From the NCBI GenBank assembly GCA_011316305.1, contig SAUG01000039.1, forward strand, positions 62,001 through 126,000: 64,000 nt of DNA, given 5' to 3'. The translations under genes and the position numbers were made by a program. This document shows positions 49,651 to 60,778 of the stretch, one piece after another. Source of the DNA: Rusavskia elegans. Its lineage: Eukaryota; Ascomycota; Lecanoromycetes; Teloschistales; Teloschistaceae. The notes under the pieces were generated by a model. That model was not told the DNA's origin, did no database searches, and saw only the letters and a list, made by a program, of their open reading frames with translations. Position 1 is the first letter of the stretch, and each line of letters begins with the position of its first letter.

Positions 49651-50316
49651 TTTACTATCTATTAAATCGATTATTGAAAAAATTATTATTTAGAAAAATT
49701 ATATAAAAAATTTTATGGATTTAGTAAAATACTTCTATTAATATATATTTAAATTATAGAATTCAAAAATAATTACAGTTTTACTAATAGAATTTTAATC
49801 TAAATCTAATTTTTTCGAAAATTTGAAAAAACTGTCGATAAATTATTTGAATTTTTAAATAATTACGTAATCTAATCGATTAATGCCTTGAAAGTCGATA
49901 TATAATAAATCTATCTTCCATTTTTAATAAAAAGTCACGTGATTTTATATAAAGGGTTTAACGTAATCCGGCTTGATTTTAACGTTTACGATTGTTTTTT
50001 ATAAATTTAATTTCATTATAAATTTCGATTTTTAGTCAACTAATTATATTATAATTTCAATATATCTATTAATTCGATATAATTATATTTTTATTATTAA
50101 ATTGTAAAAGATTAAAATCAAGAATCCGAATAATTAAATCGTAAATACTATTTTTATAAAATATCTCGAGATTTAAAGATATATATAAAGATATAAAAGA
50201 TTAAATGTAAAAAATATAAATTTTAATCTTGAATTTTAAGATAATCAAACGAGAAAAAAAAAGGATCTATACCGATATAGATATATTAAACGGGTTTTAG
50301 ACTTGTCTAATTAGTA

Positions 50317-50710
50317 GTGTCGATGGTCCGAACGGTCTGTCTCCTAGGTAAGTGCCGCTTGGAATATTTTAGCGCGTTGCAAAGGGTATGGCGTTGCAAA
50401 AGGGTCATAATAAGCAGTATGACGAAGCTATATCTTGCTGAGTTTAGATTAAGTGCTGGAGGAAACAAAGTCTATGCGCTCAGGAACAGCAATACGAGTA
50501 AATTTGTCGTTCTGAAGCTTGCTTTAACCATCCACGCTGATGTACATATCCAGTGTAACTCCCCCTCCCCTTCGCCTGGCACGTACCTCCACGACATGGG
50601 AGCAACCATGAAGGCTCCTGAAAGCTCACTAGCTTGCAGACTCCTTCCGAGAACCGTATGACGCCTATCCCTACAAATTCTAATCGAGTTCTCCTCTCGC
50701 CACCTCCGAC
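50317..50710. other. Intergenic at the right edge of the AT-rich block
   Basis: Composition switches to balanced within about 50 bp of 50300. Frames on both strands (about 100 codons) overlap each other and have no motif. Most of it is probably the 3' UTR of the minus-strand gene ending at 50711. Confidence 0.4.
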
Positions 50711-51685
50711 TCAATTCACATTCCCTTCCGAAAGGCATACCTCTCCACGAGCAGAAGACAACCAAATCTTCCGGTTTCTGTTGTAAAATCCAATTTTCTC
50801 AATTGTGTCGCGTCCAAGCAAGATATCGAATTCGTCGGAATGTTCCTCGTCGAACACGACAAAGGTCGTCGTGTAGGTTTTATGACGCGTAGCGACATGC
50901 CAGTCAAGTGTGACCTGCCTTTCGGGCTGGTAGGAGTTGGTAATGGGCCCCAAGGGCTTGATCGCACCCCCTGGGTAGATTTCTGTCTCGAGTTTAAGGG
51001 TTTCGACCACTTCTTGACTGATCACGTCGACGTCAGAAGCGGTGTCAAGGCAAGTCATTCGCTGTGCGTTTCGGTCGCCGGGTAGATGGATGTTCATCCG
51101 AAAAGCTGTGTCAAAATCTGGCTTCAAACTCGCATTGGATAGCTCACTTGCGTTTGAGGATGAACGAACTTCTGTTGTGGCATGATCCGAGTCTGTCGCC
51201 GGCGGATGCAAATGATCTCTCGGTGCCGTGACTACACTTGGGGTGTTTCTTTGCCAAAATTTTGATGTATGTGTCTCCAAGCTGGACGATGACTGGTTCG
51301 TCTCATTCGTTTCGATATTGCTCTCTACAGCGGCACCGCTGCTGGAGACTGCCGTGACGGTTTCCTCCGAGACTAATCCTGGTGTATGCTCGATGGGATT
51401 TTGCGGTCGGTCTGTTGGCCAATCAAATGGCGCAACTATCGACGGAGGTCCCACCTCTCCTGGCGATTTCTGACTCGGCGGGTGGTCGGTGTTTAGTCCG
51501 GATGACTGTGGAGTTTGGCTCGCACTCTGTTCCAAATCCGGTTCCTTTAGAAGAGACCCGGAGTCAGCATGAGCTATCCGGCACAACCGCTACTGCTTAC
51601 TCACATGCCTACTGGATCTCATTCGGAACAGATTTTTCAAGTAGTCGAAGAACCGTGCAAAGATCTGCTGGAGTTGGGAAAACAT
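50711..51685 (-). CDS. Retropepsin-like aspartic protease domain protein
   Basis: Exon 1 is 51605-51685 (27 codons, MFSQLQQIFARFFDYLKNLF...). A 60-nt intron at 51545-51604 has GTGAGT, a GCTGAC branch site and an AAAG acceptor. Exon 2 runs from 51544 to the stop. About 304 residues: a disordered Ser/Thr/Pro-rich region of ~150, then a domain reading MNIHLPGD, then CLDTASDVDVISQEVV, VTLDWHV, and FDILLGRDTIEKIGFY. This is the retropepsin pattern with DTA in place of DTG/DSG, so the aspartate is kept but the glycine is not; activity is uncertain. No RT accompanies it, so it looks like a standalone fungal gene of retroelement origin. It is the first gene right of the RIP block and shows no RIP. 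Confidence 0.7.
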
Positions 51686-51829
51686 CAATCGCTCGGTCCG
51701 CCGCCACGTTGGCTCCAGCCTTCAAGCCTCCGATATCATGCTGAGGTGGAAATTCAATGGGTCAGGCGGAAAGACATGAGTCCTCGGTGGATGTCTCTAC
51801 TATAAGTGTATTATTCCAATCTCGAGCGC

Positions 51830-52620
51830 TGCCGCAGCAGCGAAGAGCCTCACCTCGAGTATCTGATCCAGTACGCCTAGCGGTAAGCAATTAGTATATT
51901 AAAGCAGTGAGGGTGGGCTGAGCTAGCGACAAAGACCGGGTGGCGAGCAGGAGCAGCCCACCTGGACGGCGATGGCTCTACGTGAGAGGATTCAGATTGG
52001 TTGGTCCACTTGGACGGGAGATTGGCTGACGTCCTGTTCCGAAGCCGCAGTCTTTCGTCACAGCTTATAGGTCAGTCACCGATGCATTCGGGCGTCTTAG
52101 CGAACGGTTGCCTGGATATATGCAAAGCTACTGACTTACCGCCCGCCTGATCGTTGGTGTTATGGGGCTGAATTAGCTAGAAACACCAGTGAGAAGCATT
52201 GGATCATTCATTTACCATTGACTGCAGCAAGCGCTTCCCCCAGGCAACGATACGCGGACGGAGCTGTTGGGGCTTTAGTCACCCTCCTTTTCTCCGCTCC
52301 CTACACTCACTGCGAGATTTCGATCCAAAGCTAACAAAGTCTCCGTGGAATCTGCTTGAAGACTCTTATCAACCATGTTTTGGGGCAGTGGTTGCACATC
52401 ATTCAAATCAATTGGATGCCTCGGATTGACCTGCTCACCAGAGTGAGCCCTGTTCCCAGTGTTCAGGATGATCTGAGTAAGTCGCCGGTGGCGATACTTA
52501 TGCTCGGTTGAGCCAGCATCCAGAATGTCTCGTTCCATTCGCAACCAAAGTCGAATCGACAATACTAGCCTTGTCTACAGTGCGAGATATCCCGTCTTGG
52601 TTTGTCGTCGTGCTCTGTTG
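51830..52620. other. Intergenic, presumed divergent promoter region
   Basis: Lies between the minus-strand retropepsin-like gene and the plus-strand DUF6594 gene. Frames here are short or overlap antisense frames, with no motif. Composition is balanced. It should contain both promoters, but I see no clear TATA box or known factor site. Confidence 0.4.
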
Positions 52621-52625
52621 GATGT

Positions 52626-53643
52626 ATGGCTGGCTACAACAGACTTGCTACCTTGATTGGGGAGCATCAAGAGTTAGCAGTATTTCGACGGTTCCAGACA
52701 TTAAACGCAAAAAGTCTCCTCTACATGCAAGCAGAAATCTTGCACCTTGAGAGTGAACTCCAAAGCATCGAGCTTCACGACAAAAGCTCCAAGGACGTAC
52801 GCCGAGCATCGCTACATACTTCGGTCTTCAATTTGAAAGAGTCTTCTGGCAGTGACTATCAGCTTCAGTGGAACAAAGTTATGGAAATCCGCGAAAAGCT
52901 TGAGCGGTACAGTAAGTTATTCCCTCTTGCCATTGCTACTGGTATTCATTCGATCCTAGATCAAGCGCTTGTCCTCTTCTCGCAGGTTCAGGCACTACCG
53001 AATCCATCTCTGCGGGACCTCCGTACATTTCAAGATTGGCTCGACCGGCCTGAAGGGGGCGACTTCTTTCTCCAAGGCCGAGAGGCCGAGACATGGAATC
53101 GTGAAAGAGATATCTTGACGTTGTCATGCCACCAGGCTGAGAGGGATAGTGTTACCGGACTCATTAACGACGTGATAATCCCACGGTACCACGACCTTCG
53201 TTGTCGATGGGACCAGGTATGACTTCCTATTGGACCCACGTTCGCAAGCTGAGCGGCGACTTGTAGGGTTCGCGAAGCCGAGATGATAGCGGCGTCTGGC
53301 ACTACCAATATGCCTCAATGAAAGCCGTCGTGGATACGACCAGCACCTTCCTGTCGTCTTTGTTGCCCAGTACCTCGATCTTCATCCTCTACTTCCTTCA
53401 AAGTCCCATAGCAAGACTTGCGGCAATTATGGTTTTTACCACGGTCTTCTCATCGACATTGGTCTTGTTGACGAAGGCTAGGAGGGTCGATATCTTTGCG
53501 GCAACCACGGCGTTGGTGTCCCAAAACTCTTTATGATTCCAGTTGTACACAATGACTGATTCTTGTGGGCCCCTTTTAGGTTTGCTGCGGTCCAGGCAGT
53601 CTTCGTTGGGGGCTCTGGGTTCAATTCTGGACCGTCATCGTGA
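52626..53643 (+). CDS. DUF6594 domain membrane protein
   Basis: Three exons, 52626-53216, 53267-53511 and 53580-53643, with introns of 50 and 68 nt; 900 nt, 299 residues. The N-terminus MAGYNRLATLIGEHQELAVF followed by FRRFQTLNAKSLLYMQAEI is the signature of the fungal DUF6594 family. A long helical or charged middle with ELQ/EREIR-type heptads follows. The C-terminus has closely spaced hydrophobic helices (SIFILYFLQSPIARLAAIMVF, then FSSTLVLLTKA, then FAAVQAVFVGG), as usual for the family. The first donor/acceptor pair is GTATGA/TGTAG. The second donor (GTTGGT) is weak but keeps the frame. The ATG at 52626 is chosen because the domain begins at once. Function of the family is unknown. Confidence 0.75.
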
Positions 53644-53649
53644 GCGGAT

Positions 53650-54450
53650 GATGGCTGTTTTGATGGATTTCTCGACCGCTTACCTCCAGGAACCAGACGA
53701 GTACAGTTTCCAAGGACTATCGACAATACCATAGATTCAGATCCTTGGCTTGGGAACCATCGTTATTGCGAAGAGCGAGAGACTTGACTGGTGATAGATG
53801 AAGCAACATTGAATGAAAGCTGGGGAAAAAAAGGAGCATTCCCCAAAACTCCTCGGCTGGATTACCATCTCGCCTGAAAAACCCACTCCTGCACCTTGAG
53901 CGTTTTCACGGGATCAACAAGCCACATGTCAGACGAGTGCGTTGGCAGTGATCTGGTGTCTGTGCATCCACCACACCTTCGTGAGGCTGTCTAAGCCAAT
54001 GAGAAGCTTGTGTAACCAGACCGTTGGATTCTGGCACTCACCAACCTTCCCTAGACCAAATTACATTGGATTTGCAGCCGAGCCACGATCTAATCACTCT
54101 TGGTGAGTTGCATTAGTCAATGTTCATGCCTGCCAAGTTCTTTAATTGGAAGGAACGCCTTCTTCCTGTCATGCGTCTCGTCACGCGTCTCTTCATGCGT
54201 CTCGTCATGCAGCAAATCAGGCATAGGGACTGCAGATCATGCTTTGGGGCTTGGGCACGAAAACATTCCACCTGCGTTGATTATCAGGCAGCCAACGATT
54301 TTCATGACTGGCAGAAATTTAGCTTTGCTCCTGCGTCAATGGTATGTCTGGTGCCTGGTAGAGGTATGGTGCTGCTTGGCAGGGTGAAGAGAGGAGTACC
54401 GAGTTAGCGGTTCAAATGTCGTAGGGAATATGCAAGTGACATCTCAGGAG
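53650..54450. other. Intergenic with a 12-bp tandem repeat
   Basis: No convincing gene. Two overlapping plus-strand frames near 54100-54407 are open largely because they span the repeat at 54171-54206. Composition is balanced. Confidence 0.4.
54171..54206 (+). repeat. Three 12-bp tandem copies
   Basis: ATGCGTCTCGTC, ACGCGTCTCTTC and ATGCGTCTCGTC in direct succession; the outer two are identical. Non-coding as far as can be judged. In one frame it would give a short Arg/Leu/Met repeat. Confidence 0.7.
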
Positions 54451-54453
54451 ATT

Positions 54454-54963
54454 TTAGTTGCCATTTGATCTTACACGCCCACGGCTATGCGCTCCAGAAG
54501 TCAGGCACAAGAACGCAGACAGACGGCTGTCCGTAGCTCGTGTCCTCTCGTCAATCTCATGATCATCAGCTCGAAGGACGAGGAACATTCTACGCGTGCA
54601 CCTGTAATCGTCATTTACCATACGCACATACCAGCCTGGTGCCTTTCCTAGTGTTAAGACAGACATGATCAACTCTGAATCTCCAGGCTTGGTTCCGCGC
54701 AATCCCCGCTTGCCGTCGATTACGTTGCTTCTCTTGGGGGGCATCAAGCGGGGTTTTGCTAACAATGATTCACATCTATCTAAACCTAGCAGTCCATGTG
54801 ATGGGTGAAGAGTCCCCTTCAAAAGGGGCCAAGGTGTTCTCTCCTGCTCAGAGAAGGCACCATCCCACGGACACCACTGCATCCTATTACAAGCCATAGG
54901 CCTTCCTTCCAGAAGAATGCGACTATTCAAATACCATGGAAATACACATTTGCCTCCAGACAT
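54454..54963 (-). CDS. Hypothetical ORF, weak
   Basis: A single uninterrupted frame of 169 codons with an ATG at 54963 and a mixed, Arg-rich composition. No domain, signal peptide or repeat is recognised. The middle (KRSNVIDGKRGLRGTKPGD, then WYVRMVNDDYRCTRRMFLVL) looks protein-like, but no intron or codon evidence supports it further. It could be chance. Confidence 0.3.
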   Translation of the reverse strand: MSGGKCVFPWYLNSRILLEGRPMACNRMQWCPWDGAFSEQERTPWPLLKGTLHPSHGLLGLDRCESLLAKPRLMPPKRSNVIDGKRGLRGTKPGDSELIMSVLTLGKAPGWYVRMVNDDYRCTRRMFLVLRADDHEIDERTRATDSRLSAFLCLTSGAHSRGRVRSNGN

Positions 54964-55017
54964 CCTTACGTCCGCTAGATTTTGTCCGAACAGACCCCCG
55001 ATTCGCTATTTCTATCA

Positions 55018-55266
55018 ATGAAGGAATTCTTCACAAGCTCTGAAAAGCCCGCCCAACTATTAGATCATAGATCAGTCTACCCCTTTGTCACCGTCGGCGA
55101 TCGCTCTCTCGGAGCGTGTCTTGACATTGGCTTTGCCGTATACCGTACGCTTGGCCTTTTCCGGAGGAAAGTCTTTCCTGTCCTGCCGACGTACCATAGC
55201 CTCACTCCTTGGTTGTTCAAGAACTTAGAGACCCTCAATGAACGACTCGAAATCGAATTCGTCTAA
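55018..55266 (+). CDS. Short hypothetical ORF, weak
   Basis: An 82-codon frame from the ATG at 55018, ending 25 bp before the convergent gene's stop at 55292. Composition is normal (KEFFTSSEKPAQLLDHRS at the start, NERLEIEFV at the end). No domain recognised and no upstream exon found. It may be an exon of a longer plus-strand gene or spurious. Confidence 0.2.
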   Translation: MKEFFTSSEKPAQLLDHRSVYPFVTVGDRSLGACLDIGFAVYRTLGLFRRKVFPVLPTYHSLTPWLFKNLETLNERLEIEFV

Positions 55267-55291
55267 AATACTTTCCCAATAAGCATCCTTG

Positions 55292-56032
55292 TTAGTCTCG
55301 ATCTTTGGTCGGTTGAGCCGGAGGCGTCGAATCCCACGAGTCCGACTTACGGGATCGATATTCGAACAGTGTTTTTATCGTAAAATCGATTTGGAGGTAC
55401 CGCAATGAGACGCAGCCTTGAAGCAATCTAATTGCCTTCGCTGGAGACTCCCCCCAGAATTCGAAAGTAAGAGATCGAATGCTGCGACGGTATTCCCGCT
55501 TGAGCTTGCCGAGGAACCCTCGAAGAGCTCGGAAGCCGTTGCAACAAAAGGTATTGCAGCCGAAGTACACGGGGTATGCTTCGTTGTGTATCGCTTTGGA
55601 CACCCGTAACAATCGACAAGACTCCCCAGGGGAATAGTCCTCGGTCACGAGTTGCGGCAAGCTGCTTCGAGGGTAGGAGTTCCACCACGCGTCTATGTCG
55701 ATGGTCCAGGGCTCTTCTAGAACCTCCTTGTAGACCATGTTCCGCACCTCTGGCGGAAGTTTCATGAAGGGAAAACCCAGTGCTGTTTTGGCTGGTCGGT
55801 CGTGTTTGTGAATGACTTCTGAAATGGGTATCAATTTCATATTACGGTCTGTTGCTTTTCCATTCGCATGCTGCGGTGTTGTAAACGTGGAGGCGTCGAC
55901 TTTGATTGCCACCGTTTCTCCCGATTGTTCCCCAGAGCTGCTGATTGTCTGCTGAGCTGGCTCGATGGCAGGTCCGACTTCGCTCATGATGTTGTACAAA
56001 ATCGTCGAGCTAGGCTCAGCTTCGCCAGTCAT
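55292..56032 (-). CDS. 2EXR/DUF7730-like (F-box-like) protein
   Basis: 246 codons, no intron needed. Residues 1-90 are low-complexity and polar. At about 89-103 comes FMKLPPEVRNMVYKEVLEEP, the LPxEVRNxIYxxxL motif of the fungal 2EXR/DUF7730 and related F-box-like families. Further on come SCRLLRVSKAIHNEAYPVYFG (the usual LLxVCKxIxxEAxxxxY block) and a leucine-rich SLTFEFWG, then VSLRYLQIDF. Such proteins are numerous in filamentous fungi, are thought to mediate protein contacts, and have no known enzyme activity. The C-terminus (PPAQPTKDRD) is shorter than in many relatives, so an unrecognised 3' exon is possible. Confidence 0.75.
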   Translation of the reverse strand: MTGEAEPSSTILYNIMSEVGPAIEPAQQTISSSGEQSGETVAIKVDASTFTTPQHANGKATDRNMKLIPISEVIHKHDRPAKTALGFPFMKLPPEVRNMVYKEVLEEPWTIDIDAWWNSYPRSSLPQLVTEDYSPGESCRLLRVSKAIHNEAYPVYFGCNTFCCNGFRALRGFLGKLKREYRRSIRSLTFEFWGESPAKAIRLLQGCVSLRYLQIDFTIKTLFEYRSRKSDSWDSTPPAQPTKDRD

Positions 56033-56049
56033 AACAGCAGACTTCGGAT

Positions 56050-57100
56050 CCGTGCAAGACGGAAGATGGTTCTAGGTTGAAGATAACCGCACTTGTGCAT
56101 GAGTGTATACAGAAGATGGTTGTATGGAGGTGACAGACAGGTTTTAAAGGTAAGTCAACTGATCAGCACTCATCACTTACCAGGCCTAACAACATGTACG
56201 GAAGCAGTGTTGTTTTTGTGAAGTGGTGTCGACCGTAAGTGTTGACTTTAACCAAGGACCTCTCTTTGTTTATCCAGACTTCGGGTCATACCTTCGTCAC
56301 GTGGCCATATTTCAGCCATTGTCCCTCTACAATTTGGAACGACCAACGCCATCTGGTGCGATTAACCCCCGACTATAGGAAGCTTCTCGAGCTATGTGCT
56401 ATGACTCGAGTCATCGCCGAAAGAAGCACACTGATCCCAAACGACAGTGAATTTACCTATGGACAAGCGTCCATGAGTTGTCAAGTCCTGAGCAATACCT
56501 TCAGAGCGTATGCAAGCATTCACCTGATATGACTAGTACGGTCACTTATGGTCCACCGTCGCTCTTAACAGTTCACGAAGTCAAATACCATCTACAAAGG
56601 ATTGGCTACTTCTGCTCTTGCCTCATCACCTCGGTTCGAAGGTCAAAGGTTGTGTGATGATCACGACGGACAGATCTATATACAAACTTGCTGCGGACTG
56701 ATAGCTATCTAACGACTCCCGGCCCGTCCATTGATAATGATGGATGATTCCTGTGTGTCTTTCTCCTCTTATTTCACTTACCGCACATATGAGTGCCTCT
56801 GAGGTCTCGATTCCCTATACCGAAGGTCGAGTTGGTGGAAAGGTCACTCACAAGTGTTCATGCGGCTTCGTGGATCGTATTCAAAAGTGTCGTAGTATCT
56901 TTTTCCCTCTTGATGTAATTTTTCTAACTGCTCCTTCCTTCGAACTTCTCTATATGACAGTTTTCAAGTTCCATAGTGTCGTTAACACATCAAATCAATG
57001 CTTTCTTAGAAAACCCTACAGTATAAGTAACCCTCTGTATATTCTGTCTTGTACTACACAAAGCTTTTCACTATCAACTTCTCGGCAATACCAATGAATC
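56050..57100. other. Intergenic, 5' regions of two divergent genes
   Basis: Separates the minus-strand 2EXR-like gene and the plus-strand F-box gene. Open frames at 56239-56532 and 56744-57097 have no motif; the latter is Ser/Phe-rich and lies directly in front of the F-box start, so it is probably 5' UTR. Pyrimidine-rich tracts near 56750-56770 and 57030-57090 fit a fungal promoter or leader. Confidence 0.4.
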
Positions 57101-57103
57101 AAA

Positions 57104-59331
57104 ATGCTATCATCAGCAATAGCAATACCCTACGAGATCCTAGATCATGTCCTCGGCTACCTTGATCAAGGAGATGTTCTCAGTCTCTCACAAACTTCCC
57201 ACCAATTTCGTTCTGAAGAATTACTTCGCAAGTCTATCTACCAGGATCTGATCAACCCCAGGGATGTACCACTCGGATCAAACACGAGGAAATACAAGCA
57301 ATGGCGATCCCGTATTGAAACACTGTTCAAAGTCTTGGATCCTCAGACAGGCGCTTTTGTCAAGCGAATAGCTATACCCGACCACATGACATACGAGAAG
57401 CTTGTCAAGATCCTACAGTATTGTACAAACCTGGAGTATGTAGACTTTACAGGTGTTGAAGATGTGAGCCTCAAAGATTGGGTTATCTTCTGTCGCTAAC
57501 CAGAATTTAGAGCATCGAATCCTCAGCGGTACGAAACGACCTTGACCGCGAGTATGTTCTTGCGGAATTGTCAAAGCTGAAGCTTAGACAAGCCAGCGAA
57601 CCGTTACAAAATTGGACCTCTTCCCTCATGTACTGGAACATCGCCCTACGGGCTCCGCCACACGGAATCAGGTGGTCTGCTACTCTAGAGGCTTACCCGG
57701 AGCTCTTCGGCCATCTTAAGTCTGTTGCGGTCAATTTTGATCTATGTTTCTGTCACGATTTATTAGCGAGACCGACCGAAGACCATACCATAGGCCTCCA
57801 TTCGGCGAATTGCTTGCCACATTTACTCAAGGCCGCTCCCAAGCTTGAGTCACTGACCTTGTATGCCAAACGATCATATTGGCCCCATAGCTTACCTCAG
57901 CGCTTTCGAAGGCCATTCGGTTCCTATCCTAGCCAGTGCTTAAGGACAATCACGCTAGTCGACTTTAGGATGAACCTCCTTTACTTTGGCCCATCGTTTT
58001 GGTCGTGGGACATTTTCAAACACCTCGAGGTGCTGAAGATTAGCCTGCACAGCGACATATGTGGCCTTGCACGACAGGACCGTTGCGGTTCCATCTATCT
58101 GTTACGCTACGTCAACTCCCTGATGGCTGCCTGCTCTGATCGCGACTTCAGGCTGCAAAGCTTTGACGCATCTGAAACCGCCAATTTTGCAGTGCCCCTA
58201 CAGAGTTCCCTGATACGCTTGCAATCTTCACAGCTACGATTTCTTCGAGGCATAGGATGGCAGCCGATGTTTGACTGGACCGATCTGTATTTGGTAACGT
58301 GTAGTATGACGAGACACTGGCCCAGCGCCCTCCAGTTAAACCAACATCCGCACATGTGGCGGTCTGCGCTTGGTGACTTTCTGGATCGCCTCGAACTGAC
58401 TGGCATTCCGATCCGAGTACAACTAGGACCGTATAATACCCAAGGCCTCTTCTTTCCAGATCCCAAGAAAATGCAACCCAGACCGATAGATGTCTTTCCG
58501 AATCCCAATATCTCGAAATGGCTGCTGCAAGACTTCGGCCATCGATTTGATGAACTCTCAATATTTTGGGACCCAACATTGGCCTTCCCTGAAATAACTC
58601 TAGAGCCGAACGACGCCTACGAAATGCAAACCATAGCAGCTATCCTGCTCAATAGTCACCAAACGTCACAACAATGCGACTATGAGATCTTAGAGACACT
58701 CGCCCGCGAAGCATACGGGGCTTCGCAGCTTTTCGAGAGAATACGAACCTGGTTTCCGAAGCTTCGGCGTCTCGCTCTCTACATCCCGGCCGCGATCTAC
58801 CCCTCAACGGACCAAAAATTCATTACCAACTTCCTCCCAAGCAATGAGAACGCCACATGGGAAGTCCGACATCACGGTTCAAGAGGCGGCATAGAGCGCA
58901 CGGCCGATTCACCACGGACATACCATATGGGTCATCCATATGAGATGAACCTCGCCATTCGGAGGTATGATTCCAGCATCAGCCCTTCCAGTGTCTTAAT
59001 AAACGCAATGAAATATACCATGATCCACCGGGTCTTCTGCAAAAAGCCCTTCCTACACGAATCAGGGAATTCCAAATATCTCAAATGTCTGACCACCGAG
59101 CGAAACAACCAGTATCCACCTCATCCTCCTACAGTCACAGACCTGCTTCTCGACAAGGATCATTGGACCGAAAAGCCATGCATGGTTCTCCTGATCAAGT
59201 ACTGCCGATGCAATGGGTTTTCGACAGCACATGTCCCCAAAGGAAAGACAAACTTCAGCTTGGAGACAGCTACACTCGAGGAACTGCGGCAGGTTGCTCA
59301 AGCGGTGTTTGATGATGTGTTGTACATGTGA
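57104..59331 (+). CDS. F-box protein, large
   Basis: Exon 1 57104-57463 and exon 2 57511-59331, joined by a 47-nt intron starting GTGAGC, with GCTAAC branch site and TTTAG acceptor; phase 0, joining ...FTGVED to SIESSAVRND.... 726 residues. An F-box lies at residues ~7-45 (IPYEILDHVLGYLDQGDVLSL, then TSHQFRS). The remainder is a long region of irregular leucine-rich strands (LEYVDF, LKSVAVNFD, LESLTLYAK, LRTITLVDF, LEVLKISLHS, LRRLALYIP), as in fungal F-box proteins that present substrates to an SCF ubiquitin ligase. The specific target is unknown. Reading frame is clean, with no RIP or frameshift. Confidence 0.8.
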
Positions 59332-59334
59332 GTG

Positions 59335-60285
59335 AAAGAGTTGGTCGCGATGTTAGGATCAACTCTGGATGAATACGAAGGGTGTAGTGACTTTTGGCGA
59401 AATGTGTTGGAATCAATACGATGCTGAAGAGTGCTCGACCCCTGAATGGATTAGAAACAGTGGCGGTCTTGGTTTCCTTCGTCAGATAATGGTGACGTCT
59501 GTAGGGTTAGTATTCGAGTGTCTACAGATCGACGAAGTCTTAGAGAAAGTGCGTGCTTCCTGTCATCGAATCAAGTCGTGATAAATGCCACCGAGCCCCA
59601 GATTCATATGCTCGCAACCTATTTCACCGGTTTTGGTGCCCTTGGGAATGCTCCTCAGCGAACAAATCCATTGTTCGAGCATTCTTAGAAATGCTAAAAC
59701 TTGTCTAATCTACAGACTCTTACCTTCGGTTCGTACCTGCACAATCGCTACGCGTGCTCTAAAATTTCTGCCTTTCGCTGCAAGTAGGTTATGACCCCCC
59801 GGGCTACTAACATCCGTCTCGCTCAATGCGGTTCTGATCATATGTACTACCTCACAACCCCTGAACTCAGTGCATTTCTGCGTCATCGAATCTACTATTA
59901 ACATCTCGTCAGGAAACAAATAAAGAAGCTACAGAGGTAAGCTGCACATCGAGAGGTATCATACGAGAAGACCAGCCAAAGGCAGAATACACGATAAAGT
60001 ACTCGAATCACGATCGAAACTGCCGTCAACATACCCATCTCTTTGTCTCCAACAGCCTGGCCTCCAGCAAAGGAACCCACAATGCCATTATGCACCCCCT
60101 AGCGCAAAGAACTTGATCCAACAACCCCTATAATCACATCCATGAAGCACCACCATTCACACTCCCTCATCCACCTCATCATCACCCTCGCCATCCGACA
60201 AACCCCCCAAACCCATCCAGCCTCAGCCATCCTCAAAAGCCAGCCAAACCGACTGCAAGCCAAGTAACTAAAGTAAGTACAGTAC
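59335..60285. other. Intergenic, no supported gene
   Basis: Three or four frames of 60-70 codons occur on each strand, all overlapping and motif-free. The 5' part is presumably the F-box gene's 3' UTR. A Pro/His/Ser-rich CCAxxCC-type pyrimidine-rich segment near 60090-60240 precedes the small gene at 60289 and could be its promoter and leader. Confidence 0.4.
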
Positions 60286-60288
60286 AGT

Positions 60289-60540
60289 ATGTGTAACCTC
60301 ATCACACACCGCTACCACTGCCAACACAGAACTACCTTTAAAGACATCGTCGAATGCGAAGCCGTCACTGCCAATGACGGCTATTGCAATGGGATCGAGC
60401 TACAGATACAGCGTATCGATGGAGACTGCGTGAGATGTCAGCTTCGGCGGTTTGATTGGAGGAGGGCGGGTATGGGTCTGAGGAGCAGGCGGAGAGGGGA
60501 AATTGAGATGGTGGGTCCGATGGATGAGGTGAGGAGGTAG
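60289..60540 (+). CDS. Small Cys/His-rich protein
   Basis: 83 codons. The N-terminal half has ordered metal-ligand-like residues: MCNLITHRYHCQH, then IVECE, then GYCNG, then DGDCVRCQLRRFDW. This MC...H.Y.C.H...EC...C.G...C..C layout is common among short fungal proteins of unknown function and suggests a small zinc-binding fold. The C-terminal 25 residues are Arg-rich. No intron required. Start is the first ATG, and the pattern begins with it. Function unknown. Confidence 0.55.
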   Translation: MCNLITHRYHCQHRTTFKDIVECEAVTANDGYCNGIELQIQRIDGDCVRCQLRRFDWRRAGMGLRSRRRGEIEMVGPMDEVRR

Positions 60541-60778
60541 GTGGTGGTATTTTCTCGATATTCTATTTGAGTAGTAATGAGGAATATCTTTTTCGGAGTT
60601 CTTCACGTTGGAATTTATATTGTTTCGCGCGTCACAACGATGATTTACGCTTTGTTGTGGTTTATTTGATCGTATTGTCCCTTGAAGATATAATCTTTTC
60701 TATTGATTTGCCTCTAATAGACACCCCCCTATCAAGATCGTTGAGCTAAGCATGAACACAGTCAGGACGACATCTCGG
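60541..60778. other. Intergenic, no gene
   Basis: AT-richer than its neighbours but with TG and CA intact, so not RIP-mutated. Probably 3' UTR of the small gene at 60289 and the space to the minus-strand trace at 60779. Confidence 0.4.

Larger units (their letters stand above)
14930..50300. other. 35-kb AT-rich, gene-free RIP block
   Basis: Throughout, CpA and TpG are nearly missing, TpA is very frequent, and CpG is still common. That is the expected product of repeat-induced point mutation (CpA to TpA on both strands), not of CpG methylation decay. No open frame above about 60 codons survives. Wherever protein remnants can be read they are transposon domains with TAG/TAA in place of Trp or Gln. 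The edges with the flanking gene islands are sharp, within about 50 bp. It is probably constitutive heterochromatin. Confidence 0.9.

Noticed and set aside
50317..50765. Overlapping ORFs of 114 (+) and 97 (-) codons
   Set aside because: They oppose each other, have no domain, and lie in the likely 3' UTR of the retropepsin-like gene.
58107..58579. Minus-strand ORFs of 133 and 143 codons
   Set aside because: Wholly antisense within the F-box gene, whose frame is clean over 600 codons.
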